Below are positions 26,133 through 38,749 of a stretch of DNA of 64,000 bases, piece by piece. Within the stretch, counting starts at the first letter, position 1; each line of letters opens with the position of its first letter. The position numbers were made by a program, and so were the translations under genes. Source of the stretch: Nymphaea colorata (lineage: Eukaryota; Streptophyta; Magnoliopsida; Nymphaeales; Nymphaeaceae). The stretch lies in contig NC_045140.1 in the NCBI RefSeq assembly GCF_008831285.2, positions 25,562,131 to 25,626,130 on the forward strand. Reading direction: 5' to 3'. The notes beneath the pieces are model-generated. The model searched no databases, was not told where the DNA came from, and saw nothing but the letters and a program-made list of their open reading frames with translations.

Positions 26133-27197
26133 CATGTTCACGTACCTTCTCATCTACCAGGTACTGTTCGTTGTTGGGAATGCAGTTGTTATGACTGTTA
26201 TTACTTACGTGCCTAAGACTGGTGAGCGATTAAGACTCTGCTTTTATGTTCTATTTTGGCATTGCTTGCTTAATAATTTATATTTCATGAATGTAAATAG
26301 TAATCTGTGTTGCTTAAAATCTTAAGTTAGCTATGTATATATATATATATATATATATAGCTTTCTGGGAAATTTCTTTAATGATGAATTTTTGAATGCA
26401 AAAGTCATGACTATATTAAAAGGAAGTGCAGGCATCACAGTCTCCATATTGCACTTCTCTCATATCTTGTTAGCAAACTATCTACATATCTTAAAACTGT
26501 ATTTGTTAAATGAAAAATAAAGATCTTTTTTAAAATCTCAATTATGTAAGTATGATCTATTACTACTTCTTAGAATTGAAGAACTTTAGGGGTTTGACAT
26601 ATTGTCGCACTCGCATATGCAATTACCTGTAAGACTCCAAGTTTGGATACTCTTTTTCCAAAAAAAAAAAAAATTACCCTACCTTAAAAAAACTTTGACT
26701 CAATTTATGGAACCTCCATAAACTCAGAACCTGAAAATTCGCTCTTGGGTAGTCGATTTAGATCTGTGCATGAAAATTTTTCTAAAGCACAAACAAGGTG
26801 CCCCTTGTTGAATTTCATGAGTTATATAGAACCTTTATGAATTGAAAACAAACCGACCTTTATTGCTTGGCTGGCTTCATTTCTGATTCTAAAAATACAG
26901 TTTTAAGCCCCACTGACTATAGAGCAAGAATTATATATTTGTATATTCCACGCCTTTGACCATCATTATCCCAGCATTAAATTGAGTTAATGCACCCTAA
27001 TCCTAACTCTCACTGTCACAGGCATTTTAATTTATATTAAACCACAATAAAGCATTAAATCCAGCCCCAACCGTCATATGCATCCAATTAATTTTTTCTT
27101 TGTTGGATCTATTCAATGCAAAAGCCAAACCTGTGGTACTTAACCATATGCCATATACTCATTTTAGATAAACAAGATTGAATCATGCGATCGGTGT

Positions 27198-27470
27198 AGG
27201 GATGTCAATATATCTAATTTGGATTGGATATTTGACCGAACACTTTCGAAAAAATCGGATATGAAAGAATTTAATATGTGATTTAAAAATCAGATCGGAT
27301 TCGGTTTTAAGGAAATGACATCTGATGGGATTTAGGTATGAATATAAAAATCAGATTCGAATTCAAATATGACTTTAGCTTATTCATATTCGAATTCAAA
27401 CTGTGAATATCCGAAAAAGCAGATACATTTAAGAGTATATCCAATTCGAATATGATTGATTGACATTTTT
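27198..27470. mobile_element. MITE-like element, AGGGATGTCAAT family, copy 1
   Basis: The left end is AGGGATGTCAATATATC. The right end, ATTGATTGACATTTTT, is an imperfect inverse of it. The interior is AT-rich with repeated GGATATGAA, ATTCGAATTCAAA and ATTCGAATATGA words. It shares ends and internal texture with the elements at 48841 and 61309, which defines a local repeat family. No coding capacity. Confidence 0.5.
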
Positions 27471-28058
27471 AATCGAGCATTCTGATATCTAAAATTGAAA
27501 ATTTTAATAAGGACGGTTCACTGCTCCTTTGGATTTATTCATTAAATGAGAAGTCCTATTCCGATGAGACTGAAGGGGATGGCAGGCTCCCTTTCCTTTT
27601 CCCATCATAATTTTTGCACAGAAGAGTATACAAATCGCATTAAGTGGATGCGGGCTCCATGAACTGTTAAGGGATCTCAGTTAGCATCACGGGCCCTCCA
27701 GCCTCCATATCCAAATTAATTCATCTACTGAGACAGAGAGTAAGCCACATACCTCTGCCGCCGCCGCATTGTTGCTGAACTTCCAATCTGCAGAGATGGA
27801 GATAAGCGCGCGTGTAGACTGTTTGGCCTTGAAGCTTGCGTAATTTGATTGCCGGCATTGAATGAACATCCTCCATTGCAGACCACAGGTTGCATTCACG
27901 CACTTGTTCAAAGCCAAGCTCTCCCGCATGTGCAAATCAAATCTGTTCATTCAATCTTCCTCAACCTTTATCATTGCTATAATACTTTCATTGTTGTTGT
28001 TACTGTGCACAAACAGCTGGACGATTACAAACTCCGCCCAAGCCAAGATTTTTTATAC

Positions 28059-28375
28059 AGGGCTGTCAATAGATTTGATTCAAATCAGATATTGCTTTAT
28101 CAATATCCACTTTTTTTCGGATATCCTATTCATATTTGAATGTGAATAAAGAAATGTCATATCTGAATCTGAAATATGCTTTCACAATCCAAATTTTATT
28201 TTTACATTCATATCCGAATTTCAATTTGAATTCCAAATTTGAACTAAGCATTGATGATATTATATTATTTAAAACTAAATCTCATCTGAATTTGATGGGC
28301 CATTTATATATATCTGAATCCAACTCCAACCAGTTCTCATTTAGTAAATCCAAACCCAACTCCGTTTCTTAAAGA
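28059..28375. mobile_element. MITE-like element, AGGGATGTCAAT family, copy 2 (right end eroded)
   Basis: The left end is AGGGCTGTCAATAGATTTG, followed by the AT-rich interior typical of this family (ATCTGAATCTGAAATATG, TTTACATTCATATCCGAA, AATCCAAACCCAACTCC). No clear right terminal repeat is seen, so it is truncated or too diverged. Confidence 0.4.
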
Positions 28376-29219
28376 TATTAAATTTTTGTTTATATACGAA
28401 ATTTTTGCAGTGGTTCCGTCAGATGATCCAAATCAATATATTGAAATTCCTACTTGTAAAAGTTGCCCTACTTTTAAAAGATTTTATTTTATCCATGTAA
28501 AAAGTGGAGCGCCAGAATTACAAGAAGAGTCACAAATATACAAAGTTTAGTTCATGAAGAGGCACCAAAAAAAAAATTGAGTCAGGGGACCTTTCTTTCC
28601 GGGCTCATATGTGGCTCCTCACTGTTATTAAAGACAGAAAAAGACGTTTCCATGTCATATTCACCGCACCTGCACTGTGAAATTTAGACTGAAAGCTTAA
28701 ATTTGTGCTGTTGAGGATAAAAGAAACAATTGGTGGAAGCACAAATGAATGAAACTGTGACTATGCCAAACGAAATCGTTTTCTTTTTAATCTTTAACCT
28801 CTAAAATGAAGGAGCAATTGACCAAAAACAGTTAGATGTTTGACAAGAAGAAAAATTGAGGACTGACGGGGAGTTTGATCCTTGCATAGCTTGGCGAGCA
28901 GAACTTGGGCAGAGGCAGGGGTGGGTTACGTGTAGAAAATTGCTTATACGAACTCTAAAAAACTTTTTATTTTTATATTGATATTTTTAATTAATTTTTT
29001 TCATTTGTCTTTTGGTATCTCTTAAAATTTAAAAAGTTTATAAGTGGTGTCCTTTAGCTAGCCAGAATTTTCTCAGATCGTGTTATGTGCACAATTATAT
29101 GCAGGCAACAAATATACACCTTCAATAGAAGGGTTGGGGGTATTTTACAATTTTTTGATGATCAATGTATATGTTTGTCTGTTTACTTTTTTATAATCTC
29201 AATTTTTTCTGTTTCAAAA

Positions 29220-29580
29220 CCTTCTTTTTCGCTTTATGAGGGGTATTTTGATGATTGTGTGCACGTAAAGAACCAGCTTCAGAATTTTCAACTCCAAGTA
29301 CATCTATATGACTCTTCCAATCGCCTAGCAGACTATTGGCTACGTTCAAAAAGAGTGATTCTTCCATTCAGGAATGGCCCCAACATAATCTTTTGAGTTT
29401 GAAAAACCATGACGAGTTAGAGGACCAGGAGACAGGTCAAGCCTCGAAGAAAATTCTATCGTGGATTGAGTAGGAGACAGACAGACAAGTCCGCATCAGT
29501 GTGAAGTAATGATTTTTAACATAAATTTGTTCTCTTCTTATATTTTCCAACCTTGACAATTCCAGCTTAAGATATTCCTC
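29220..29580 (+). repeat. Diverged duplicate of the RLK upstream region
   Basis: Blocks in the same order as those upstream of the intact RLK (about 20120-20530) can be followed here: TTCAGAATT, a CTATAT block, TAGCAGAC, TTCAAAAA, GAATGGCCCC, ACAGGTCAAGCCTCGA, GAAAATTCTATC, GTGTGAAGTAATG, AACATAAATTTGTTCTC and ATATTTTCCAACC. It confirms that the tandem duplication reached well upstream of the coding region. The 29565-29660 stretch that follows is a CT-rich tract not present in the intact gene. Confidence 0.5.
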
Positions 29581-30419
29581 CTCCTTTCCCTTCCCTTCTT
29601 CCTCTCTCGCTCCCTTCTTCCTTCCTGGCTCCCTTCTTCCTCCTCTCTCCTTCCCTTCTTCTTCACCATTTCTACCAAACTAAGAAATTTCTTTTCAGAA
29701 AAATATTTCCACTTTAACAAACACAAGCTGGTTTTGAAAATATGAAATTTTATTTCTTATTCCTCAATTCCAGAAATTTTTTTCTAGATTTTTTTTTTCG
29801 TTTCCATATTTCCAGCCATCAGACGGCCCCTTAATAAAAATGGTTTTCTACTTTCACGGCTGTGATATCTTGTATCCTAAAGCAATCCTTATTATTTTCA
29901 GCTGTTGCTGGAGTCTTTTTGTCGAATAGATAAGAAACATGTGAAGGCAACAAAAGTTAGGCTTTATACTTCTATTGCACACCAAGCTTCTGACAATTCA
30001 AACATGATAAGTGTACAAATAAATTCCTTGTACTTGAAGCGGTCAAAAGCAATGTTTCTGGAATCGCTACATTCAAATAAAGAGTCTAAGATCTTTCTTT
30101 ATTGGAGCTACCAACTTTTTGTCAACTTACATTTTCTAGCTTTCGAATTCTGTTGCAGCTGCAGGGCTTCATTCTCTCAAGGCTCAGTGGCTTGGAACAC
30201 CACCAAACTGGGAGGGGTCAGATACTTGTGGTGCTCCATGGGCTGGAGTCAATTGCCCCAATTCCAGAGTAACTATCCTGGAAGTTCTGATGGGGCCTCC
30301 CTGAGAAGTGTTTTGGAATGCAAAGCTACTTTTCTTTCTTAAGGAATTTTAACCATTTCATTCTTCCTTGTCTCTGTTTTACGAAGTTGTCCTCCATAGG
30401 TCTGAGAGAAACCATTCAT

Positions 30420-33200
30420 TGTCACAACCCAAGTTTTTGACACCAATTTTTTTTTATATATAATAAATAATAGCGGAAGTAACATTGAGTCATGACCAAA
30501 ACCAAATCAAATACACTGCATTAAAAGATAGTCTGATTTATTTCAACCATAAAACTCTTGGACCCAAACAACTAAAATAACCACAAATCTCAAAACCGAC
30601 GCAGTGTCCAGATTGCCAATATCTGTCCGTCACAAGACTGAGGTCGTCACTACATGAGCCAAACTCTCTCAAGAACTACCTGTAGAGATAGAAAGAAAGA
30701 GTCAGAGTTCCTCTGACTATGGGAAAATCCAATCATGAATGGAACATGGCCCCACAAAGTACTATTTGGTCTCGTCACACAAATTCATAATTCATAAGGG
30801 ACCTTATGGTCAAAAGTCATAAGTTAGCAAATCTTAACACACATTAGAGTTACGTATCATCATCAAAAACGAGGTATGCACAACCTCCAAATATTCGTAG
30901 ACTTCCAACCGTGACATATTATTACAATGAGTATGGTCATCGTGTCGAGCGATAACAAAAAACTACGTTGGCACAACTCACAGGCAAAACAAAATATATC
31001 TTCACCAGGCGATTCAACAGATCGATGGTAACCTACAGTGAAGCCTCCTGAGATATCCCAGATCGCCACTACAGCAGCAGGGTCCAACTACGGTGTTACC
31101 CGAAGTGGTAGACTGGCCCCTCTAAGCACTCGGAGTGAGGGACCAGGAGACACCTTGCTCTCCAACAAAAACAACAAAATCTCAGGCCCTTGTGCCGCCC
31201 AATACCCTGTGGGCCCTCCAGTGCAGACAGATGAGTGTACGACAACGGTGAGCTCACGCGCACCACTACCTCTTAGGACGAAACCAAACACTGGGCAAAA
31301 CACAAGCTCGCACTCGCATATACCAATGAATACACAGTCTATGTTTCACATTCGAAATTCGAATGTGAGGATTTATCATCACTAGACATCGTCTATTACC
31401 TCTCACAGAAACCACCCACAGACTCGGTTTCTCAAACAAAAGCAATAAGCCATTTTATAACTTAATTTATTGGCAACAAAGCAAAGTCGAATAGACATGC
31501 ATCAATACACAGTTTATCACGTTCAAAAATCTTAAATAATAATATTGTGAACATCATATAGAAACAAGAGAATTCAAAACCTTTTTTCTGAAATTTTAAT
31601 TAAAATTAAGGGTACCACATACCAATAATGCATAACATTATGTTTTTCCATCGAAATTGCAAACAAATATAAGAAAAACCCCTTTTAGGCTACAAATACT
31701 CACAATTAGATTGGTAGGAAGGACCCCGAGGGACTTAGGATCAAATCCCAAATCTGCCCATCAGTTGAATTTGACAATGGTAGAAACAGAAGACAACTGT
31801 TCTGTCGATGGTTTTTCAACCGTCGCAGAAAGCACTCTAGTGATAGCGGTCATTCAAAAATTCATATATATTTATCGGTTTCTTCAAAAATTATGAAATT
31901 TTAAAGGGATAATTTCAGAACCAGATGAATCCAACGAGCTCTTGCTCGACATTTTCCAACACCGGAACTGACAACGCCTGTCGCCGGAATCTGGTTCAGT
32001 TTCTGGTTTCACAGAGAAACATTCCAGCGATAGGCGGTCACTCAAAAATCCATATCTCCTCACCCGCTCACCCAAAAATTATGAAATTTTACAGGAGTAA
32101 TTCTTCAGGAGCATACAAATCCAACGAGTTCTTACTCGTTATTTTCTGACACCGGAGCTGACAACGCCGGTCGCCGGAATCCGATGTAGTTTTCAGACTT
32201 TCCGTAGCAGAAAACACTCCAACGACATGCAGTCACTCAAAATTTCATATCTTTTTATTGGCAGCTCCAAAATTTATGAAATTGTATAAGAATAATCTAC
32301 ACAAGCAGACAAATCCAACTAGCCCTTATTTATTAATTTTCCAACACTTTAGCTCATAGCGCCCGTCACCGGAATCCAACCAACATAAGTTTTAGATTTT
32401 GCAGAAACTGTAAAAATAGCGGGAACATAACGCTCTCCTCTTTCCATCTTTGATTCCTTTTTCATTTCCATTGCTGTCTAATTTCTGTCGCCTTACGTGT
32501 GCAGTTGAGTCTTATGTAAAACTTTAGGGGCTCATATTGATCCTAATCAAATATGCAAGTGCTTGTTCGAAAATCTGACAGACTTGTCATTCACGTATAT
32601 AGACTCTATGATAAGCACCAGTCTTTAAGCAAACTATAAGGGTTCATCAAAACCCTACTCCTTACTTCAGATTTGTAAGAACAGAAACACAGATTTAACG
32701 AAAGGGAAACTTCTGCCGAGTGCCAAATAAAGCATGCCCCTATCAAACATCAATAGACATCTAAGATTAAGAGTGCGTTGTATCATTTCCAGCATACCAC
32801 ACATCATACATCGTTATATTTAGGCACTTAGATACACTACTATACACAGGCATATATATATATATATAAAAGCTACCCATTTCAGTCTCAATTAGAAAGA
32901 GGGCAAAAATGAGGACGCCCTCTTTCTCTTTCTCTCTCTCTCTCAATCCTTGTTGCCGGACTCTCTAGTTCATTGGCCGCAGCAAAGAGGGAATGATTAT
33001 TTATCAACCTCTTCTCAAGAAAAGGAATAACTCGTCAGTTTTTTCCTTCCCCTTTCTTTCTTTCCATAACTGCTCCCTTGATTATTAACTTGACCGTTCC
33101 AATTATTTTTGACAATCAATTAATTCTACCGTTTAGAATTCCTGCCCATATTATCGTTTTCCATAATTAAGAACATTGAAACAAAATCGTGGGCATTACA
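30420..33200. mobile_element. LTR retrotransposon insertion, probably a solo LTR
   Basis: The element starts TGTCACAACCC and ends GGGCATTACA (TG...CA). It is flanked by TTCAT (30415-30419) and TTGAT (33201-33205), a 5 bp target-site duplication with one mismatch. The sequence outside these points joins the interrupted LRR exon of the decayed RLK, which fixes the borders. No gag or pol frame exists in its 2781 bp. A TATA box (TATATATATATAAAAG) sits about 340 bp from the right end, as in a U3-R-U5 layout. These points favour a solo LTR of a long-LTR, Ty3/gypsy-like element. A non-autonomous element is the alternative. Confidence 0.75.
31770..32395. repeat. About 190 bp tandem repeats inside the LTR, three units
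   Basis: A unit containing GCGGTCACTCAAAAA, then AAATTATGAAATTTTA, then AAATCCAACGAG and GACAACGCCGGTCGCCGGAA occurs with anchors at 31846, 32034 and 32229 (spacings 188 and 195 bp). Tandem repeats in the U3 region are common in plant LTRs. Confidence 0.75.
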
Positions 33201-33604
33201 TTGATGAAATTCGATCACTCGTTCATTTGAAAGTCTTGTATGTATCTGATCGTTTTGACTTGATTGGTTGCTGGAGGATTCTATACTCACTATTATTTCC
33301 TTGTTCCTAACCGGCCTCCACAATTTGATTGCCGTTGCATGCTCGTAATCTATTAACTTGGATGTAGGGATTTGTCCTCAAATCACAACCTTACGGGTCC
33401 AATCCCACGAAGTATAGGAGAACTAATAAACCTAGAAAGACTGTAAGAGCACCTCTCTCTCTCTCTCTGATATTCATGATTGGACCTTTTTGCCGTATCA
33501 GTATCCTGTCTGCCTGCAGTTTCACGGGCAGTATTCCTAAGGAAATAGGCAATCTCGGTTAACGTTTCTGTAAGGGCTTGCAATTTAGACGTTGTCTGTT
33601 TATT

Positions 33605-33654
33605 CTCGTTTGGTTTCCCACTTCATTATTCTCGTTTGGTTTCCCACTTCATAA
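33605..33654. repeat. Short tandem duplication in a pseudogene intron
   Basis: The words ATTCTCGTTTGGTTTCCCAC and TTCAT occur twice in tandem here, while the corresponding intron of the intact gene (near 21937) has a single copy. This is a copy-specific duplication of roughly 25-27 bp. Confidence 0.8.
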
Positions 33655-34484
33655 CTTGCCTGTGCTCTTCTTTGCACATCCAGGGCACTGAATGATTACA
33701 GTTTAACTGGTAGCATACCAGCTTCGGCTCTCGAATCTTTTTTCGCTCGACCTTGTATACAATAAACTCAATGGACCTATTCGTGTCTCATCTGGTGGTG
33801 AACCTGGTCTAGATTTGCTTTTTGCTGCACAACACTTGTAAGTTGGACTCCTTCCACAGCATATTAGCGTGACTGCAGAAAACTGAACTACCTAAGCCAA
33901 TCGTTTATATGGTGTGCTAGCATTTTAAGTAACAACCAGTCAGTTCAAGAATGAAGCTTTTACACATGTAAGTTAACAGTGCCATCATACCCTTCAAAGA
34001 GCTTATTCTTCATTTAACGAGCCCTTTTCTATTCCCTTTCTTTTGACCTCTAAATTGTCCTTTCCTTCTTTGAGCTCTGGTACTGACTAGTATGTCTTGT
34101 GAAGACTATTACATGCAAATCAATTCACTGGTGAAATCCCTGAAACAATAGGGCTGGTTCAAAGCCTCGAGATCCTGTGAGTGTGCAACCCGTACTTTTC
34201 AATATTGATTTTGTTCGCAAGTTACTTTAGGCTTCTCAATTCATGCTGCAATAAGTTCTATTCCTCTTTTCCTGCTTACTAACTTTCGTTTTTGTCCTTA
34301 CAGTCGACTAGATAGGAACCAACTCAGTGGTTCTGTGCCTGGGAGCCTTAACAATCTATCTTCTGTTATTGGACTGTAAATTCCTGTATTCCACTTTTAA
34401 GTTACATTTCTACAGTTTGCTTCTAAATGTCTTCTAAAGTACAATCATTTTATTCAGCAATTTGGCAAGCAACCACTTGATTTT

Positions 34485-34990
34485 ATTCAAATGTTTTTCA
34501 ATCGCTCATACCGGTGTTTCAGACTTTGCATTAAGGGGGAGTGATGAAAGTTAATGCAAAATTAATGCAGCTGCCTTTATGAAGAAGGTGAACGGTTTAA
34601 CTTTTGGGTTCTCCAAAAGTTCCATCGTTCCAAGACATGTGCCCTATTTTAAATTTCAGTTTTTTGTTTTTAATATGGTCATTATATTTTCAGTTTTCTG
34701 TTTTTAATATGTCCATAATGACCATAGTGGAGTTACCAAGAGTCAATGTCATTTATTTTTCAGTTTTTTCTTACATGTATATATATGGCCCTTTGGGTTG
34801 GCTAAAGGTGTGAGAAAAAGCATTTCAAGTGTGCTCCAAACTTTTAGTGTTGTGTGCTCTTATCACATGTCATGCCTTTGTGATCACTTGTAGAAACAAG
34901 TGCTCGATTAGTGTGTTGTTTTCTTGTGTTGTGTCATTCACAGGAACATAAGAAGAGGAAGTGCAGACAGGTCATTCCTTTTGCTAACAG
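34485..34990 (+). mobile_element. Ty1/copia 3' fragment with one LTR
   Basis: The insertion interrupts an LRR exon of the decayed RLK. Its start encodes GVSDFALRGE followed by a stop (about 34513-34543), the usual C-terminal end of copia RNase H. It overlaps a polypurine tract (AAGGGGGAG) and is followed directly by a TG...CA segment at 34542-34942 (401 bp) that fits an LTR. The rest of the element is missing. The borders against the exon are approximate and no target-site duplication was seen. Confidence 0.65.
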
Positions 34991-37357
34991 AAATGCCTTT
35001 CTTATCTGTATGAGTCTCTAGAAACCTCTTCACAGTTTAGTTTGTATATGTCTTTTCATATGCTCAACTTTTTTATTACACTTCAAACCAGGGATTTGAG
35101 CAACAACTCTTTTGACGCATCACTAGCACCACCATGGTTCACAATGATGGAGTCTCTGACAACATTGTGAGTTGTTAGTCGCTTTCTCATTTTTGAATTT
35201 GTCATTGCATTCATCTAATCCGTTGATGATATGCATAGAGTCATGGAATATGGAAAACTGGAGGGACCGGTACCAGAACCTCTGTTCAGCCTACCCTCAA
35301 TTCAGACTATGTAAGTACCAAGTACATGTCAATAAAGTATTTCCAACTAATAAACTAAAACACCTGTTTTTTTCTGATCTGTTCTACTTCTGTTTAAGTA
35401 CAGAAAGCTGAGGACAATTTATTCAATGGCACACTCAATTTGGAAAGAATCAATACTCAGCTCCAGCTGGTAGATTTGGAAAACAATCATATCTCCAAGT
35501 TGACAAATTCTTACACGAACAGCATTAGGTAGGAATAACATGAAAATATTGGATATAACAGAACTTCTTTTTCCAACTCCCACAAACATGCCATTTTTTC
35601 TGATCATGCAAAATTGCAGGCTTGCTAGGAATCCAGTTTGTTACACGTCTGACTTTAGGTCCTGCAAGCCACAGATTCAGGTACCAGAACCATATGAAAT
35701 TAGCTCAGGAAAATGTCACAAAGACATATGTCCATCTGCCATGAAGCCTAATCCAGAAAGATGCGCGTGTGCATATCCTTTTATTGGAGTTCTGCATTTC
35801 AAGGTAGTTTTATTCTCAGACTTGTCCAATAGTGCCATATTCAGGTCTCTGGAGGAGGAACTTTGGAGACAACTTCATCTGTCACCGGGGTCAGTGTCTC
35901 TTGGGCAGCCAGAATTTGATTGCAGTGACGATGTAGATGTGAAATTTGAACTTTTCCCATCAAGTGGTGTGTCCTTTACCAGGGAGGAAATCATTGAAAT
36001 TGGGTTTATCCTGAGCAAACAATACTTTGCACCACCGCCTGAGTTTGGACCTTACTGCTTCATCATGTCAGACGCCTCCGGTGCTTATTTATTTCAAGGT
36101 ATGTGACCCTGATAACCATGAGAAAGGATATACTTGTGTACTTTATGAACTTGTGCCCTCTGCTGTACGTATTGACACTAAACAAGAGCATTGTATCAGA
36201 TGGAATTGGCCGGCAATCTCTCAGTCCAAGCATAATCGTTGGAATAGCAGTTGGTTGTTCTGTTTTGGTCTGCATGCTTACTGTCGCAGGAATTTATGCC
36301 GTCTGGCAAAAGAAACGTGCAGAAAGAGCCGTATTACAAAGCAGACCTTTCGGTAATGGTTCCAAGTTTACTGTCCTACTGATCTAATTGGTTATATATG
36401 TCCCGAAAAGGGAGCCGTTTCACATGCATACGGAAGATTTTGATCTTGTTAGTTTTAGCTACATGACACTATCAATTTTTTGTTGAATTTCAGCATCCTG
36501 GAGAAACATGAGCACCAAAGACAGTGGTCCAGAACCGGAAACAAAAGGAGCTAGGCATTTTTTGTATGAAGAGATCAAGAAATTCACAAACAATTTTCCT
36601 GAAGGCAAAATAGTATGTTCACATAGTTTGTTCTTCCAACACCGATGTTGCGGCTGAGTTTTATTTTGGTCTAACCAAATCCTATCCAATAGCCTATCTC
36701 CTTTGATCAACATAACTTTCCATCAAATCCAAATTTCTCTTTTTTTTTTGATAAAAAGCTCCTCCAGTCATATCTGTAGCTTTTCTCTATGAGTAATAGT
36801 TCGTTTAAGTGCTCTTAAATGCGGCTTTCGTATTATACAACATTTTGGTAATCGATCCAATAGATTTGAATTGGTCTTGGTCGAAGTTGAAATTTGTAAA
36901 ATGATTTAAAAAATTATAAAAAACATAAAAATGAAAAACCATGAAAATAAGCGGCAAAAAATGTTCTGATCGATTCACGTTGAATTCATCGATCAATGTG
37001 TTTGACTGCTCCTGACCTAAAATCTTCAATATTTGAAAATCATGAATTTAGAGTCAGACCCTTTTTATCCTACTTCTTTTTAATGCAAAAAATAAAATAA
37101 AATGATAAAATAATAATTTCCAGTATACATCTTAAGTCTGATGTTAGGTTCCTAGTTTCATGAACTATAAATTTTAAACGTATGTCACTCGGATCTAGAT
37201 CAAATCCATGAAAATGCAAAACAGTCAAACTCTAGTTTGTCTCATTAAAAAAAAATCCGTTGATTCATATTAAGATTAAAATAATTTAATTTTTACAATC
37301 CATTAATGATACCAACATTTGGGCATAATCGTGTTTCTCATATATGCTATTAGCTAA

Positions 37358-37422
37358 GGTCAGGTAACAGAACGGAGCCAAAGTCGGTGCCAATTATTAT
37401 GGTGCTCCGTTACTTGCTGACC
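37358..37422. repeat. Imperfect foldback (hairpin)
   Basis: The left arm GGTCAGGTAACAGAACGGAGC pairs with the inverse of the right arm GCTCCGTTACTTGCTGACC, with a few mismatches and a loop of about 23 bases. It could be the core of a small foldback transposon. There is no evidence that it is transcribed. Confidence 0.5.
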
Positions 37423-38717
37423 CCAAGACCGAGTTCGGGTCTAAGTCGATGGGGCTGCACAGCCTCACCTTCCACTTATATATATATATATATATATATA
37501 TTATGACTTTTATGATCTACTGATTCGATGATTCGAAGATTGAAGAAAAAGCGGAAAATGAATGATAATGACGATATTTCCGGTGAATCGCATCACCGCT
37601 ATAGACCCGCCTAACGACGGCCCCCCTTTTCTTCTACTTGCTGCTTTTATTACGTGTCTTCTTTTTACTTTTCTTCGTCTTTCTCTCATGGAAGTTATCT
37701 TCCTGTTCGCTGGGGACGAGTTTAGGCTCAGTTCAAAGGCTCTCTCTCTTCCAATTTTATGACATCATCCATGATCGTTCAAAGACCTAGGGTTACTTGT
37801 CGTGGCTCAATCTTCTTTTTTCCTTTCGGGTTTTATGACATTTTATCCATGATTGTTCTACGATATCGGGTTCTTATCTAAGATCTTTTCGCGGTTCGTT
37901 TTTTGAGTTCCAAGAGATAGACTTCCTTTAATTTATTTTCTCTCCTGTGTTTGATCCATTTTTGTCTTCCATATGCTTGATCGGTAGAGCCTCGTTCTTG
38001 TGAAGCATTTTCCCCTTTCTATGTGTTTTCCACGGATTTGTTAACCGGGGCAGCTATGCAAAATCTGTTCCTCTATGCAAATTCTTGATATGTTTTTTTT
38101 TTTTAAAAAATCTTGTATGGGAAAATTTTCTAAAATGTGTTATGCAGAACTTACGTATGATGTGCTCTGTTTTTTATGCTGTCATTCTATGATAGTTGGG
38201 CAATTTGGGTGCTTAGTTGTACACAACCATCTCAAATGGAGAGTTTGCCAATGACAGGTGGATGAATGAACTTTAAGTAAGTTCTGTGGACTTTAGAAAT
38301 GAGCTAGTGATGCCTTGTAAAAGTGTAGAAAATAGTAATAGGTTGTGTTTTCTGACTTGTTGGTGTAATATTTTGGTAAAACACGACCTGAGTTCTCTTT
38401 TTCCTCGAATAGTGTGATGATGCTTCCAAGATACCAGCGTCCATATTATAGAAAAGATAGTTAGAGGCAATATGATTGTCAGCATGATCTATTTGATAGG
38501 AATGATGTTTCCTTAGACATGGAAACATGAATTTTCAAGCCTTAAAAATCAATACATCTTTGACTCTTTTTCATTATCTTAAAATGTTCATGTTTATTCC
38601 AAAATTACAACATTTAGAAGTTGTTTTCCAATGAAAAAGAAAAAAAAATATTTGGAGATATATATAGAACTTTGAAAAAAGAACTGATCATTTATTAAAG
38701 GAATGAAGTTTCCAATA

Positions 38718-38749
<32 letters not shown>

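Larger units (their letters stand above)
26133..29219. other. Spacer between the intact RLK and its decayed copy
   Basis: No supported gene. The first few hundred bases are probably the RLK 3' untranslated region. A (TA)n run sits at about 26333-26359. Two members of an AT-rich MITE-like family (27198-27470 and about 28059-28375) are listed separately. The short frames between 27687 and 28150 have no recognisable similarity. Confidence 0.55.
29850..36612 (+). pseudogene. Decayed tandem copy of the LRR-VIII-1 receptor kinase
   Basis: Exon-by-exon similarity to the intact gene is clear: N-terminal cap at about 30160-30282 (GAPWAGVNCPNSRVTIL), LRR exons from 33206 to 35320, the Cys-rich exon at about 35629-36101, the TM exon at about 36200-36352 and the start of the cytoplasmic exon at about 36494-36612. 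Defects are many. The signal-peptide exon is absent. The splice acceptor before LRR exon 3 reads TTTTAC instead of TTTCAG near 30381. A 2.8 kb LTR splits that exon. Small deletions shift the frame in the exons near 33560, 33720 and 35415, and much of one LRR exon is missing near 33945. A copia fragment interrupts another exon near 34485. The copy ends after GAAGGCAAAATA, just before the P-loop, so the kinase domain is missing. The 470 bp Cys-rich exon stays open and keeps its paired cysteines (CHKDIC and CAC), suggesting fairly recent decay. Confidence 0.9.

Noticed and set aside
31038-31385. 115-codon frame inside the LTR element
   Set aside because: It lies within the long terminal repeat, has no gag/pol similarity and no conserved motif.
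37560-38100. Possible leader exon and first intron of a gene
   Set aside because: The sequence is CT/T-rich like a plant 5' leader, but no start codon leads into a recognisable coding exon before the CHX promoter.
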